In this document: positions 9,255 to 19,016 of the stretch, piece by piece
How positions within the stretch are numbered: the first letter of the stretch is position 1
Layout: each line of letters begins with the position of its first letter
Source: Candidatus Aminicenantota bacterium
GTDB taxonomy: Bacteria; Acidobacteriota; Aminicenantia; S016-38
Assembly (NCBI GenBank): GCA_026991555.1
Contig: JALXBI010000095.1
Location: forward strand, 1 to 43,424
Direction of reading: 5' to 3'
Length of the DNA: 43,424 bases
Made by a program: the position numbers and the translations under genes
The notes under the pieces: model-generated
What the model was told of the DNA's origin: nothing
The model's input: the letters and a program-made list of their open reading frames with translations, nothing else
Databases searched by the model: none

Positions 9255-10139
9255 TCATTTTATAAGAGTTAACAATCTTTTTATCTTCTCGTATCCTGCT
9301 CTCTTAATAGGGGTCCCCTTAAATTCACCCTCAAACTCCTCCTTTGAAGGCAACGCATCAAGGGAAGGCGGAACTCTGGGGAGAAAGTCCTTAAGTCCGG
9401 TCTTAACCGCTTTCCTGTTCCATGGGCAGACTTCCTGGCATATATCGCAGCCGAAAATCCATCCCATGTTCCTTTCCCTGTATATTTCCGGGATTTCCCC
9501 TTTATGCTCCACGGTTATGTAAGAAAGACAAAGGCGAGCGTCAAGGAAATAGGGCTTTAAAGCCCCGGTGGGACACGCTTCTATGCAACGGTTGCAGGTC
9601 CCGCAGTAATTTTCTCTGAAGGGCTCATCCGGGGGAAGTTCCAAGGAAATGAAAATCTCCCCCAAGAAGACCCAGGAGCCGTATTGGCGGGTTATAAGCA
9701 TGGTGTTTTTTCCTATCCAGCCAAGGCCTGCTTTACGGGCAATCTCCCTCTCAAGCACCGGAGCGGAATCCACGAAGAACCTCCCCTCCACCCCGGGAAA
9801 TTCCTTCCTGATGAAGCCGAAGAGTCTCCTCATCATCTTCTTCATGACCCTGTGGTAATCCCTGCCCAGGGCATATCGGGAAATCTTCGCCCGTCGGTAA
9901 TTCACCTCTCCCGGATAATAATTGACCGCTAAGGATATGATGGTTTTAACCGGGGGAAATATTTCCTTGGGATTAAGCCTGAGGTGGATATTCCTCCTCA
10001 TGTAGGCCATGCCCGCTTCTGCCCCCCGGGAAAGCCAGTTCAGGAGGAAATCCCCCTTAATTTTCTCAGGGGTGGTGAAACCTATTTTGGAAAAACCCAG
10101 CTCTAAGGCTTTATTCCTTATCCTTTCCTTTTTTTCCAA
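9255..10139 (-). CDS. queG: Epoxyqueuosine reductase QueG
   Basis: [55 protein letters not shown]. The first codon in the track is TTG. Confidence 0.92.
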   Translation of the reverse strand: MEKKERIRNKALELGFSKIGFTTPEKIKGDFLLNWLSRGAEAGMAYMRRNIHLRLNPKEIFPPVKTIISLAVNYYPGEVNYRRAKISRYALGRDYHRVMKKMMRRLFGFIRKEFPGVEGRFFVDSAPVLEREIARKAGLGWIGKNTMLITRQYGSWVFLGEIFISLELPPDEPFRENYCGTCNRCIEACPTGALKPYFLDARLCLSYITVEHKGEIPEIYRERNMGWIFGCDICQEVCPWNRKAVKTGLKDFLPRVPPSLDALPSKEEFEGEFKGTPIKRAGYEKIKRLLTLIK

Positions 10140-11079
10140 GGCGGTAAAGTCTGACCATGGCCCTCTTCCATGTGTTAAGTTTCGTGTTGGGACATCCCCC
10201 TATTATATCACCGGGGGCCACCTTCCTTAAGACGCAGGCCTTGGCTGCAATCATGGCCCTGTCCCCCACTTCCACATTATCCCTTATCCCGGCCATTCCC
10301 CCGCAAATCACCCCCTTCCCTATCTTAGCGCTTCCTCCTATGGCTATCATGCCGGCGAACATGCTGTCTTCCCCGATCTTAGTTCCATGGGCAATGAGAC
10401 ACAGATTCCCTATTTTTACCCTGTTTCCTATCCTGGTGGTTCCCAGGGCAGACCTATCTATTACTGTATTGGCCCCTATTTCCACATCGTCTCCTATAAC
10501 AACCCTACCCACCTGGGGAATTTTCTCCCCGGCTTCAAAACCAAATCCGTCGCAGCCTATAACCACCCCTGGATGTATAATGCACCTTTCCCCTATTTCC
10601 GTCCCTTCCCTTATAACCACGTTGGAGTAAATTCTGGTTCCAGAGCCTATTTTCACATCGTGGTAAACCACCACCCCGGCGTCTATTTTAACCCCATCTC
10701 CTAAAACCACATTTTTGCCGATTTTCACGAAGTCACCAATGTAAACATCCCTGCCAATTTTCGCCGTGGGATCCACCGTGGCGTTGGGAGAAATGCCTTT
10801 TTCGCCGGGCTCCTCTGGATGGAAAATTTTTATCAATTTTATAAGGGTGGCCCTTGGGTTTTCGGATATTATGAGGTTTTTCCCGGGTATAACCGTATCG
10901 GGACCAACCAGAAAGGCGGAAGCCTTTGAGGAAAGGGCGAGTTTTTCGTATTTTTTCCTGTAAAAGGGGGCAATCTCCCCTTCCACGGCGTCCTCTAAGG
11001 AGGAGACCCCCTTTATTTCAAGCTCGCCATCTCCCCTGAGTTCAGCCTCCAGTATATCTGCTATTTCCTTAAGTTTCAT
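10111..11079 (-). CDS. lpxD: UDP-3-O-acylglucosamine N-acyltransferase LpxD
   Basis: [32 protein letters not shown]-terminal domain plus hexapeptide repeats ([39 protein letters not shown]). Start shifted from 11115 to ATG 11079 by family N-terminus. Confidence 0.9.
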   Translation of the reverse strand: MKLKEIADILEAELRGDGELEIKGVSSLEDAVEGEIAPFYRKKYEKLALSSKASAFLVGPDTVIPGKNLIISENPRATLIKLIKIFHPEEPGEKGISPNATVDPTAKIGRDVYIGDFVKIGKNVVLGDGVKIDAGVVVYHDVKIGSGTRIYSNVVIREGTEIGERCIIHPGVVIGCDGFGFEAGEKIPQVGRVVIGDDVEIGANTVIDRSALGTTRIGNRVKIGNLCLIAHGTKIGEDSMFAGMIAIGGSAKIGKGVICGGMAGIRDNVEVGDRAMIAAKACVLRKVAPGDIIGGCPNTKLNTWKRAMVRLYRLGKKGKDKE

Positions 11080-11902
11080 CCTTCTCGTTAAGCAAAGCGG
11101 AAATTTCCGCCCCAAGCAGAAGAATTAAGGAGGAAATTTCCACCCAGAAAATGAATATTATCACCGTAGAAAGGGTCCCGAAAACCTTGCTTGCCAGGGA
11201 TATGTTTTCAATATACCACATGAAAACATGGGTTCCTGCAATCCATAGAACTGCAGTGAAGATTGCGCTTCTCAGGGCAGCGAAGGTTTTTACCCTTCTT
11301 TCTGGAATCCATTTGTAAAGCACGAAGAAATAAAAGGTTGCCAGCAAAAATGGAATTAGAATTCTCACCAAAAAATTATTAACGATAGCCATTATGTAAG
11401 GGTTAAGATACTTGGATAGGGTTTCGTTGGAACCCACAAACCTGTTAAAGGCGCTTATTGCTCCCATCAATCCGAAGGCCCCAAAAAGGAAAAAGCCCGA
11501 AAAAATCAGGATGATGATTTCCTTCAGCCTCTTCCAGAAAAAGGATTTACGGCTTTCAACTTCGTATATCTCCTGGATGGCGGATATGACCTTGGAGATA
11601 AGCATTATACCCAGAACCACCGCAAGGTAAATTCCCAGGATTCCCACCTCCTTTATCTTGGAGGCGTAAATCTTCATATTGGTGAAGAAGCGAGGGTTTA
11701 TGGACGAGAAAAAGTCCTGGGAAAACAGGTTAAGATCGTTAATAACGCTTTCCGAAGACCCGATTATGTAGGTTGAAAGGTAGAGGAGAAATCCTGCCAG
11801 GGGGACTGAAGCCCACAGGGCATAATAGGAAATTATAGCTGCCTTATCATCAATCCTGTGCTTTGAAATGCGCCTGTAAAGAGCCTTAAGCCAGGCCCAC
11901 AA
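11069..11902 (-). CDS. YihY/virulence factor BrkB family membrane protein
   Basis: Multi-TM with [26 protein letters not shown] and [17 protein letters not shown]; start codon is TTG. Confidence 0.8.
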   Translation of the reverse strand: MWAWLKALYRRISKHRIDDKAAIISYYALWASVPLAGFLLYLSTYIIGSSESVINDLNLFSQDFFSSINPRFFTNMKIYASKIKEVGILGIYLAVVLGIMLISKVISAIQEIYEVESRKSFFWKRLKEIIILIFSGFFLFGAFGLMGAISAFNRFVGSNETLSKYLNPYIMAIVNNFLVRILIPFLLATFYFFVLYKWIPERRVKTFAALRSAIFTAVLWIAGTHVFMWYIENISLASKVFGTLSTVIIFIFWVEISSLILLLGAEISALLNEKDET

Positions 11903-11925
11903 GGATTCAGTCCCCCCGGACCTTT

Positions 11926-12246
11926 TTAAAGTTTGATTTTTCCTACGAGAAGAATCTCAATGAGAAGGGTGTAAATAACCAGGGACTCAATGAGAACCAA
12001 GCCCAGAATAAGACCGAACCTTATCTGAGGAGCAGTGCCAGGGTTGCGGGCTATAGCCTCCGAGGCCCTATGCACCACCTTGGACTGGGCAATGGCTCCC
12101 ACCGCAGAAGCTATTGCGATGCCAAACCCGGCAGCCGCAGCAATCCACCCGTAAACGGAAGCGGATACAGCACCGCCGGCGGGTCCCTCCGCGGCAAAAA
12201 GCGATGAGCCCAGCATAAACAGAACGAAGCCTAAAAGATACCTCAT
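11926..12246 (-). CDS. atpE: F0F1 ATP synthase subunit c with N-terminal signal-like extension
   Basis: Leader MRYLLGFVLFMLGSSLFAAEG, then hairpin ASEAIARNPGTAPQIRFGLILGLVLIESLVIYTLLIEILL; SD AAAGGAGGT. Confidence 0.92.
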   Translation of the reverse strand: MRYLLGFVLFMLGSSLFAAEGPAGGAVSASVYGWIAAAAGFGIAIASAVGAIAQSKVVHRASEAIARNPGTAPQIRFGLILGLVLIESLVIYTLLIEILLVGKIKL

Positions 12247-12258
12247 GTTAAACCTCCT

Positions 12259-12987
12259 TTAGTGTTCTTCTGAGACCGCCCCGTAAAGGTAAACGGCGGT
12301 CAACATGGCAAAAATATAAGCCTGCAGGCCACCTGTTATAATGGCCAGTGCCATTAAAGGGACTGGCAACAGGGGAGCAAAAAGGCCCGCAAGCACCACA
12401 ATTAAAGTTTCCTCAGCGCTTATATTCCCGAAAAGACGAATGGAAAGGGAAAGAGGCCTGGAAAGATGGCTTATGAACTCTATGGGGGCCATAATGGGAG
12501 CGATAAATATGTATTCTCCGGTAAATTGTTTTATGTAAGCCAGTTTATGCTTTCTTATGCCCTGAAGGTGGTAGTAAAAGAAAACAAATATGGCCATTCC
12601 CGCGGGAACATTTATGTTCATGGTAGGGGCTGAAAGCCCTGGAAAAAGTCCGAAATAATTCATAGTTATTATAAAAAGGAAGAGGCTCCCCACTATTGGG
12701 ATAAATCTTCTTCCCTCCTCCCCTATTATGTCCCTGTTCAGGGAATCAAAGAAAAGGAAAACCTGCTCAAAGAAGGCCTGTTTTCTATCAGGGTAAAATT
12801 TCGGTTTTCCCGAAAGAACCCCGAAGACCACGATGACCGTTATTGAGGCTAAAATTGCCAGCACCACATGCTGGGGAATGGGTTCATGGTGATTAAGGTG
12901 AATTCCGAAGTAGGAGAATATTTTCACAACCGCAGGACCAAGGAGCCGGTTTATTTCTCTAACTATCCATAGTGTCTTCTCGTGCAT
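12259..12987 (-). CDS. atpB: F0F1 ATP synthase subunit a
   Basis: FSHLSRPLSLSIRLFGNISAEETLIVVLAGL with the essential Arg; located directly upstream of atpE. Confidence 0.93.
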   Translation of the reverse strand: MHEKTLWIVREINRLLGPAVVKIFSYFGIHLNHHEPIPQHVVLAILASITVIVVFGVLSGKPKFYPDRKQAFFEQVFLFFDSLNRDIIGEEGRRFIPIVGSLFLFIITMNYFGLFPGLSAPTMNINVPAGMAIFVFFYYHLQGIRKHKLAYIKQFTGEYIFIAPIMAPIEFISHLSRPLSLSIRLFGNISAEETLIVVLAGLFAPLLPVPLMALAIITGGLQAYIFAMLTAVYLYGAVSEEH

Positions 12988-13369
12988 CTTTTTTGCCCCT
13001 TAAAAGAACCAACAGCATAACTAAATTAGCCGATAAAGCCAGGGTAAGGGTCCCTGAAAGGAAATATATTACCATAATTTTTCCTCTTCTCAAAAGGTAA
13101 AAAGTCAGCAAAATGACCAGGCCGATGGTTAGCATGAAAAGACCTATATACATGGCAGCCCTCTTTACTTTCTTTCCGGTTATCCTGCTGGAAAGGCCCG
13201 TAATTCCGAGAAAATGAAGTGACATTATGCCTCCTCCCGCGAAGAAAAGCATGGAATTTACAGGAGCGGAAAGAAGCAGAACCAAAAGACCGCCGGCCAT
13301 GGTGAAAATCACCGTCAATTTCAATATTAACCTAATTTCCCTTTCCATCCAGCTCCCTGTTGTATTCAA
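12959..13369 (-). CDS. ATP synthase subunit I (AtpI/UncI-like) small membrane protein
   Basis: Four predicted TM segments, small size, position immediately upstream of atpB. Confidence 0.6.
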   Translation of the reverse strand: MNTTGSWMEREIRLILKLTVIFTMAGGLLVLLLSAPVNSMLFFAGGGIMSLHFLGITGLSSRITGKKVKRAAMYIGLFMLTIGLVILLTFYLLRRGKIMVIYFLSGTLTLALSANLVMLLVLLRGKKDAREDTMDS

Positions 13370-13556
13370 CGATTTGCCTTATGAGCTCATAAAACCCGGC
13401 GATTATACCCAGGATTAAGCCCGCTGTTTTTCCCCAGGTTTTGGAAAAAACCCTATCCACCAAGTATCCGAGACCATAGCCTATCAACATGGATGAGGGA
13501 ATTATAAAGGCAAGGCTGGTAAGCCTCAGGATTTTCCTGTTAAAAAGGGGTATCAT
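13332..13556 (-). CDS. AtpZ/AtpI-like F0 assembly/accessory protein
   Basis: 74 aa with two TM segments: SSMLIGYGLGYLVDRVF...GLILGIIAGFYELIRQI, typical of the AtpZ family. Confidence 0.7.
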   Translation of the reverse strand: MIPLFNRKILRLTSLAFIIPSSMLIGYGLGYLVDRVFSKTWGKTAGLILGIIAGFYELIRQIVEYNRELDGKGN

Positions 13557-13840
13557 TCAAAGAAATCCTCAAAATCCGAACCCTCCCGCCGGTCAAGAAT
13601 CCCGAATTCGTCCCTCCTCCTTTCAATAGCCCGGAAGAAGAATTTTTCGTCGGGATAATGTCTAATATAATTTCCCTCTGTGTCACTGTAAACAAGTTCA
13701 AAATAATCCTCCCCGATCCTGCAAAAAACCGACATGGAGGGAAATTGATCCAGGTCCCCTATTTCTTCAATAACCTCTGCCCTGTCCTTCAGGGCATCTA
13801 AGGATCCCCAATCGTAAACTTCTATTTCCTGTATTCTCAT
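13553..13840 (-). CDS. Acidic small protein of unknown function heading the ATP synthase F0 cluster
   Basis: 95 aa MRIQEIEVYDWGSLDALKDRAEV...; overlaps the AtpZ-like gene by 4 nt; promoter immediately upstream. Confidence 0.65.
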   Translation of the reverse strand: MRIQEIEVYDWGSLDALKDRAEVIEEIGDLDQFPSMSVFCRIGEDYFELVYSDTEGNYIRHYPDEKFFFRAIERRRDEFGILDRREGSDFEDFFE

Positions 13841-13849
13841 TCCCAGAAC

Positions 13850-13878
13850 AAGTTAGAGCAAAATTCAGAGGATGTCAA
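13850..13878 (-). promoter_or_regulatory. Predicted promoter TTGACA-N17-TAACTT for the atp F0 cluster
   Basis: -35 TTGACA is the reverse complement of 13873-13878, -10 TAACTT of 13850-13855; spacer exactly 17. Confidence 0.6.
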
Positions 13879-13883
13879 TACCA

Positions 13884-16322
13884 TTAAAGCATTTTTTTCA
13901 GACGAAAAAGTATTTCAAGGGCCTGTAAAGGAGTAAGCCTCTCGGGATCTATGCTGGATAGAAATTCCCTTAATTGGTCCTGCTCCTCAAAGAGAGAGGG
14001 TTGATAGGAGCTTCTGTCCCTGCCCCTGCTTCCCTTTCCCTTTTCCAGCTGTTCCAGAACTTCCCAGGCCCTTTTTATCACCGCATCAGGAACCCTGGCC
14101 AGCTTGGCCACATGAATTCCGTAGGACTTCTCAGACCTTCCCCTTTCAAGTTCGTAAAGGAAAACCACATTCCCCTGCCATTCTGAGACCTTTATGTGGT
14201 AATTGACCACACCGGGAAGCTCGTCTTCAAGGTCGGTGAGCTCGTAGTAATGGGTGGCAAAAAGGGTCTTTGCCCCTATTTTATCGTGTATATACTCCAC
14301 CACGGCCCAGGCGATGGAGATTCCATCGTAAGTGGAGGTTCCCCTTCCAATTTCGTCCAGGATAACCAAGCTCCTTTCTGTGGCCTTGGAGAGTATCTCA
14401 GCGGTTTCCTTCATCTCCACCATAAAGGTGGACTCCCCCCCGGCAAGGTAATCAGAGGCGCCTATTCTTGTGAATATCCTGTCCATAAGAGGGATTTCCG
14501 CTTCCTTTGCCGGAACGAAACTCCCGCAATGGGCGAGGAGGGAAATCAGGGCCACCTGCCTGAGGTAAGTGGACTTGCCCCCCATGTTTGGTCCCGTTAT
14601 TATGAGAATCCTCTCCTTATCGTCCATGTATGTGTCGTTGGGAACAAATACTTCTGCTCTCTTGAGGACCTCCACCACAGGATGCCTTCCTTCCTTTATC
14701 ACCAGTCTTTTCCCATGGGTTATCCTTGGCCTTGTATACCCCCTTTTTCTTGCCACTTCAGCAAAGGAAAGAAGGAGGTCCAGCTCCCCTATGGCCCTGG
14801 AATTTTCCCTGATTTCCTCTATATGCCGCCCTGCCTTTTCCCGGATCTCTCTGAAAAGGGCCTCCTCAAGTTCCTTTATCCTCTCTTCGGCGTGGAGAAT
14901 CTTCTCCTCCATCTCCTTTATCTTAGGGGTAATGAACCTCTCGCTGTTCACTAAGGTCTGTTTCCTTATGTAATCTGCAGGAACCATGGAAGCCTGGGAT
15001 TTTGGAACCTCTATGAAGTATCCGAAGACCTTATTAAACCCTATGCGGAGCTTTTTTATCCCCGTCCTCCTTCGCTCTTCCTCCTCCAAGGAAAGTATCA
15101 AAGCCTTGGCATTTCTCGAAATCTCCCTCAGCTGGTCCAGCTCAGGGTGAAAACCCTTCCTTATAACCCCTCCCTGGGAGATAAGGTAAGGGGGCTCGTC
15201 CACCAGGGCCCTTTCAAGGAGGGAGACCAGCCCGGGAAGGGACTTTATCCTTTCCCTTATTTCGGAAAGAACCTTTGAGTTCACATCTTTAAGGGACTCC
15301 TTGAGGGAGGGAAGAATTTTCAGGTATTGCTTTAAGGCCACTAAGTCCCTGGGACCTGCAACATCGTATCTGGCCCTGGCCGCCACCCTGTCCAGGTCCC
15401 CTAAGTCCCCGAGAAGGGACCTCAGAGCCTCCCTCAGGCGGTTGTTTTCGTAAAGCTCACTTACTCCTTCAAGCCTCTCTTCTATATCCTCCTTGCGGCG
15501 GAGGGGAAACCTGAGGGTGTGACGAAGCATACGGGCTCCCATGGGGGTAAGGGTCATGTCCAGAACCTGTATTAGGCTTCCTCGCCGGGTTCCATCCCTT
15601 AAATTCGAGAAAATCTCCAAGTTTCTAACCGAGGTGCTGTCCAGGAAAAACCCTTCCTTCAAGGAAACCATGGGAAGGAGCTGGGGAGACTTCCCCCTCA
15701 GCTTGGAAAGGTAATTAACTGCAGAGTTATAGGCCTTCTCTAAAGGGCTCTTTCCTTCTGCCTCCTTTACCTGAGTAAGGGGAAAATCCCTGATGGGGAA
15801 ATTGGCTAAGACCTCCTTGGGAGAAAGCAGGGAAAGGAAGTTCAGCACTTCCTCCTGGCTAAGTTCCCCTCCCAGAACCTGACCTGTGGCCAGGTTGGCG
15901 AAAACCGCCCCTATTTTTTTACCATCCTTCCAGAGGGAGGCAAGATATTCGCCCTCTCCCCTTTCTCCCTCAATTTCTATGGCAGTGGAGGGGGTAATCA
16001 CCCTCACCACATCCCTCTTGACCACTCCCTTAGCCTTCTTAGGGTCCTCTAACTGCTCTGCTATGGCTACCTTATATCCGGCCTTAAGGAGTTTCTCTAT
16101 GTAAGCATCCACAGAATGATAGGGAACCCCACACATGGGAATGGGGTCCTCCTTGCCCTTTTCCCTGGTGGTAAGGGCTATGTCTAAAACCCTGGAGGCC
16201 ACCTTGGCATCTTCAAAGAAGAGTTCGTAAAAATCTCCCATCCTGAGAAGTAGGAGGCTATCCGGGTATCTGGCCTTCAGGGTTACATACTGCCTCATGG
16301 CAGGGGTGAGTTCCCTGTCCAT
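13884..16322 (-). CDS. mutS: DNA mismatch repair protein MutS
   Basis: MRQYVTLKARYPDSLLLLRMGDFYELFFEDA; Walker A TGPNMGGKSTYLRQVALI; LVILDEIGRGTSTYDGISIAWAVVE. Confidence 0.97.
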   Translation of the reverse strand: MDRELTPAMRQYVTLKARYPDSLLLLRMGDFYELFFEDAKVASRVLDIALTTREKGKEDPIPMCGVPYHSVDAYIEKLLKAGYKVAIAEQLEDPKKAKGVVKRDVVRVITPSTAIEIEGERGEGEYLASLWKDGKKIGAVFANLATGQVLGGELSQEEVLNFLSLLSPKEVLANFPIRDFPLTQVKEAEGKSPLEKAYNSAVNYLSKLRGKSPQLLPMVSLKEGFFLDSTSVRNLEIFSNLRDGTRRGSLIQVLDMTLTPMGARMLRHTLRFPLRRKEDIEERLEGVSELYENNRLREALRSLLGDLGDLDRVAARARYDVAGPRDLVALKQYLKILPSLKESLKDVNSKVLSEIRERIKSLPGLVSLLERALVDEPPYLISQGGVIRKGFHPELDQLREISRNAKALILSLEEEERRRTGIKKLRIGFNKVFGYFIEVPKSQASMVPADYIRKQTLVNSERFITPKIKEMEEKILHAEERIKELEEALFREIREKAGRHIEEIRENSRAIGELDLLLSFAEVARKRGYTRPRITHGKRLVIKEGRHPVVEVLKRAEVFVPNDTYMDDKERILIITGPNMGGKSTYLRQVALISLLAHCGSFVPAKEAEIPLMDRIFTRIGASDYLAGGESTFMVEMKETAEILSKATERSLVILDEIGRGTSTYDGISIAWAVVEYIHDKIGAKTLFATHYYELTDLEDELPGVVNYHIKVSEWQGNVVFLYELERGRSEKSYGIHVAKLARVPDAVIKRAWEVLEQLEKGKGSRGRDRSSYQPSLFEEQDQLREFLSSIDPERLTPLQALEILFRLKKML

Positions 16323-16327
16323 CCTGG

Positions 16328-18370
16328 TCAGAGATTATTTAAAAGAAATTCCGCCACCCTCTGCAGCACATCCTCCCTGTAGCCCCTTATGCCGTGGCTC
16401 TGACGGGGATAAATCATCACGGAGAACTTCTTTTTGGCATCAAGGAGGGCCTTTACCATGGCTACGGTGTTCTGGAAGTGGACATTATCATCGCTGGTTC
16501 CGTGGATTATAAGGAGCTTTCCCTGCAGTTTATCAGCAAAGTTTACAGGGGAAGAGTTTTTATAACCCTCTGGATTCTCCTTGGGAGTGAGCATGTATCT
16601 CTCGGTATAAATACTGTCGTAATACTTCCAGTCAGTAACAGGGGCCACCGCCACCCCCACCTTGTAAACCCCGTCACCTTTGAGCATTGCCATGAGGGTC
16701 ATGTATCCCCCGTAGCTCCATCCCCATATCCCTATTCTATTGGGGTCAATAAAGGTTTGGGTTTTAAGGTAAGAAACCCAGAGGAGCTGGCCCTCCAGCT
16801 CGTGTTTTCCGAAATTCTTATAAATCCAGTCCTCCCATTTCTTTCCCCTGCCGTAACTTCCCCTGTTGTCTACGCTGGTTACTATAAACCCCTTGGAGGC
16901 TAAATATTGGTGAAAAAGGGCGAAGCTTCCCATCCATGCTCTCCTTACCACCTGAGCATGGGGTCCACCGTAAACATAAACTATAACGGGGTATTGTTTG
17001 TCCGGGGAAAAATCAGGGGGTTTAATGGTGAGGGTGTAATACTCCCTTCCATCCAGGTCCACCCTTCTTATCTCCGGAAGCCTCAGGCCCAGTTTCTTTA
17101 CCCCCTCTCCCTTGTCAATGAGCCTCGCCCTTTCCCCTGTCCTGAAAAGGTAAAGCTCTGTTGGGACAAGAAGGTCAGAATGGAAGTCCAGGAAATAGCG
17201 GAAATTCGGGGCGAACCTGGCGGAGTTGGTGCCGGGAAGGTGGGTGAGTTCCTTAATCCTTCCCCGAAAACTGGAGGCGTAAATCCTCCTCTCCGGTGGA
17301 GAGGAAAGGTTGGCCTGAAAATAAATTCTCTTTCCGTCGGTCCCATAAAGGGAAGTAACCTCCCAGTTTCCCTTGGTAATCTGTCTTATGAGCTTTAATT
17401 TGAGACCCTTGAGCTTGTAAAGATAGAGGTGCATGTGCCCGCTCCTCTCACTTCCCCATATCAACTTATCTTTATAGAAGCGGAAATTACTGGTTACATT
17501 CAGCCAGGTTCCCCATCTTTCTTCCAGTGCCAGGGATTTTTTTCCTGCAGAGACGCTGTATATCCAGAGCCTGAGTCTGTTCTGATGGCGGTTGAGGGTT
17601 ATGAAATAGAGCCTGTCGCTGTCAACCCATCCTGCCCTGGCGATGTATTCGTCTTCGTAGGGAATCCAGGTTATTTTTTTCCCAAAGATGTCGGTTATTC
17701 CCAAGGAGACCTTTGGGTTTTCCTGCCCGGCCTTGGGATATTTTTCATGGTATATCTTCCCGTAAAGGGGAATGAAATCAAGGATGGGGTAGGATTTAAC
17801 CTTAGTCTCGTCAAACTTGAGGAACAGAATCTTCCTGGAATCCGCAGACCACCATATCCCCCTGCAAAGCTCCAGCTCCTCGCAATAGACCCAATCGGTT
17901 TTCCCGTAGAAAACCTCCTCTCCCCCATCCCTGGTCAAACTCCTTGTCTCGCCGGTTCTGAGCACCGTTAACTTAAGATTTCCCCCGGAAGGATAGGCCA
18001 CCATGGTATGGTCCGGGGAAAGAATTGGAGCTTTAGCCTTTGCAGAATACCATTTACCATTGGAGGTATCGTAAAGATAGAGCCCGTCCCTGGACGGGAA
18101 AATGAGGAATTCACCCTTCCCATAGAAGGACTTGAACTTGAAATCTTTTCCAAATTTCTCCTTAAAACTCCTGGCCAGGTCCATAAGCTCCACCGCAGAG
18201 AAGGAGTTCACATCGTAGCGATAGAACTTCCCGTCTTTCACATAGACGAAAGCCCCGGAATTTATCCAGTGGACCTGACGGATGTTGGTTCCGTAGTTCT
18301 TAAATATCTGGTCCCACTGGAGGGAAAAGGCGGAAAAACTCAGCAGGAGGAGAAGGGCAAACTTCCTCAT
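16328..18370 (-). CDS. Prolyl oligopeptidase family (S9, DPP IV-like) serine peptidase
   Basis: Signal peptide; N-terminal beta-propeller; nucleophile motif GIWGWSYGGYMTLMAM; IIHGTSDDNVHFQNTVAM; YPRQSHGI. Confidence 0.92.
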   Translation of the reverse strand: MRKFALLLLLSFSAFSLQWDQIFKNYGTNIRQVHWINSGAFVYVKDGKFYRYDVNSFSAVELMDLARSFKEKFGKDFKFKSFYGKGEFLIFPSRDGLYLYDTSNGKWYSAKAKAPILSPDHTMVAYPSGGNLKLTVLRTGETRSLTRDGGEEVFYGKTDWVYCEELELCRGIWWSADSRKILFLKFDETKVKSYPILDFIPLYGKIYHEKYPKAGQENPKVSLGITDIFGKKITWIPYEDEYIARAGWVDSDRLYFITLNRHQNRLRLWIYSVSAGKKSLALEERWGTWLNVTSNFRFYKDKLIWGSERSGHMHLYLYKLKGLKLKLIRQITKGNWEVTSLYGTDGKRIYFQANLSSPPERRIYASSFRGRIKELTHLPGTNSARFAPNFRYFLDFHSDLLVPTELYLFRTGERARLIDKGEGVKKLGLRLPEIRRVDLDGREYYTLTIKPPDFSPDKQYPVIVYVYGGPHAQVVRRAWMGSFALFHQYLASKGFIVTSVDNRGSYGRGKKWEDWIYKNFGKHELEGQLLWVSYLKTQTFIDPNRIGIWGWSYGGYMTLMAMLKGDGVYKVGVAVAPVTDWKYYDSIYTERYMLTPKENPEGYKNSSPVNFADKLQGKLLIIHGTSDDNVHFQNTVAMVKALLDAKKKFSVMIYPRQSHGIRGYREDVLQRVAEFLLNNL

Positions 18371-18380
18371 GGTTTCCCCC

Positions 18381-18971
18381 TTAGAGGGCCATTTTCATCG
18401 TCCCTGCCACCATGAAACCTGCAACAATAGCCCCTATGATCCAGTAAATCACTATGGATATTATTATCACCACAAGGGTGTAAACAGCGGCCTTGTCAGA
18501 CGGAACCTTTTTTATGGGAGTCACCCCTAAATAGAAAACATAAATCCCATACAGGGCGAAAAGTAACCCGAGGATGGCTAAAGGTGGAATTATGGCGAAA
18601 AGTCCTCCGACCCAGGCCGGAGTGGAAGAATAGACCGCCAGCTTGTGGGAAGATAAAATGTCCTTTTCTCCGTTGAAACTGGGCGCTAAGGCGTCAATTA
18701 TGTATGCCAGGACGAAAACACCCGCTAAGGTTAGCACGATTCTCAGAATAAATCCCACTAAAGCAGAGCCCATGGGGGTGCGGAAATGGGTGCCCAGAAC
18801 AGAAAAACCAATAATGGCCCTGCCTATGAATTCGGCTAAAGCCGCCGCTGACACCAGGATCAAGGCATAGTTCACATAAAGCTCCTGAACACTGGTTTGC
18901 TCCGTGGCGATAACCTCCCATTCGCTTTTAGGGGAAAGAATAATATTCTTGGCCCTCTCAACGAGATTCAT
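18381..18971 (-). CDS. Yip1 family membrane protein
   Basis: VERAKNIILSPKSEWEVIATEQTSVQELYVNYALIL plus TM segments and YGIYVFYLGVTPIKKVPSDKA. Confidence 0.8.
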   Translation of the reverse strand: MNLVERAKNIILSPKSEWEVIATEQTSVQELYVNYALILVSAAALAEFIGRAIIGFSVLGTHFRTPMGSALVGFILRIVLTLAGVFVLAYIIDALAPSFNGEKDILSSHKLAVYSSTPAWVGGLFAIIPPLAILGLLFALYGIYVFYLGVTPIKKVPSDKAAVYTLVVIIISIVIYWIIGAIVAGFMVAGTMKMAL

Positions 18972-19005
18972 CTCAACCTCCTTAAAGATTTTTATTTCAA
19001 ATCTT

Positions 19006-19014
19006 ATTTTAACA
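19006..19014 (-). promoter_or_regulatory. Extended -10 element TGTTAAAAT upstream of the Yip1 gene
   Basis: ATTTTAACA on the + strand at 19006-19014, inside the 45-bp intergenic gap. Confidence 0.45.
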
Positions 19015-19016
19015 CT

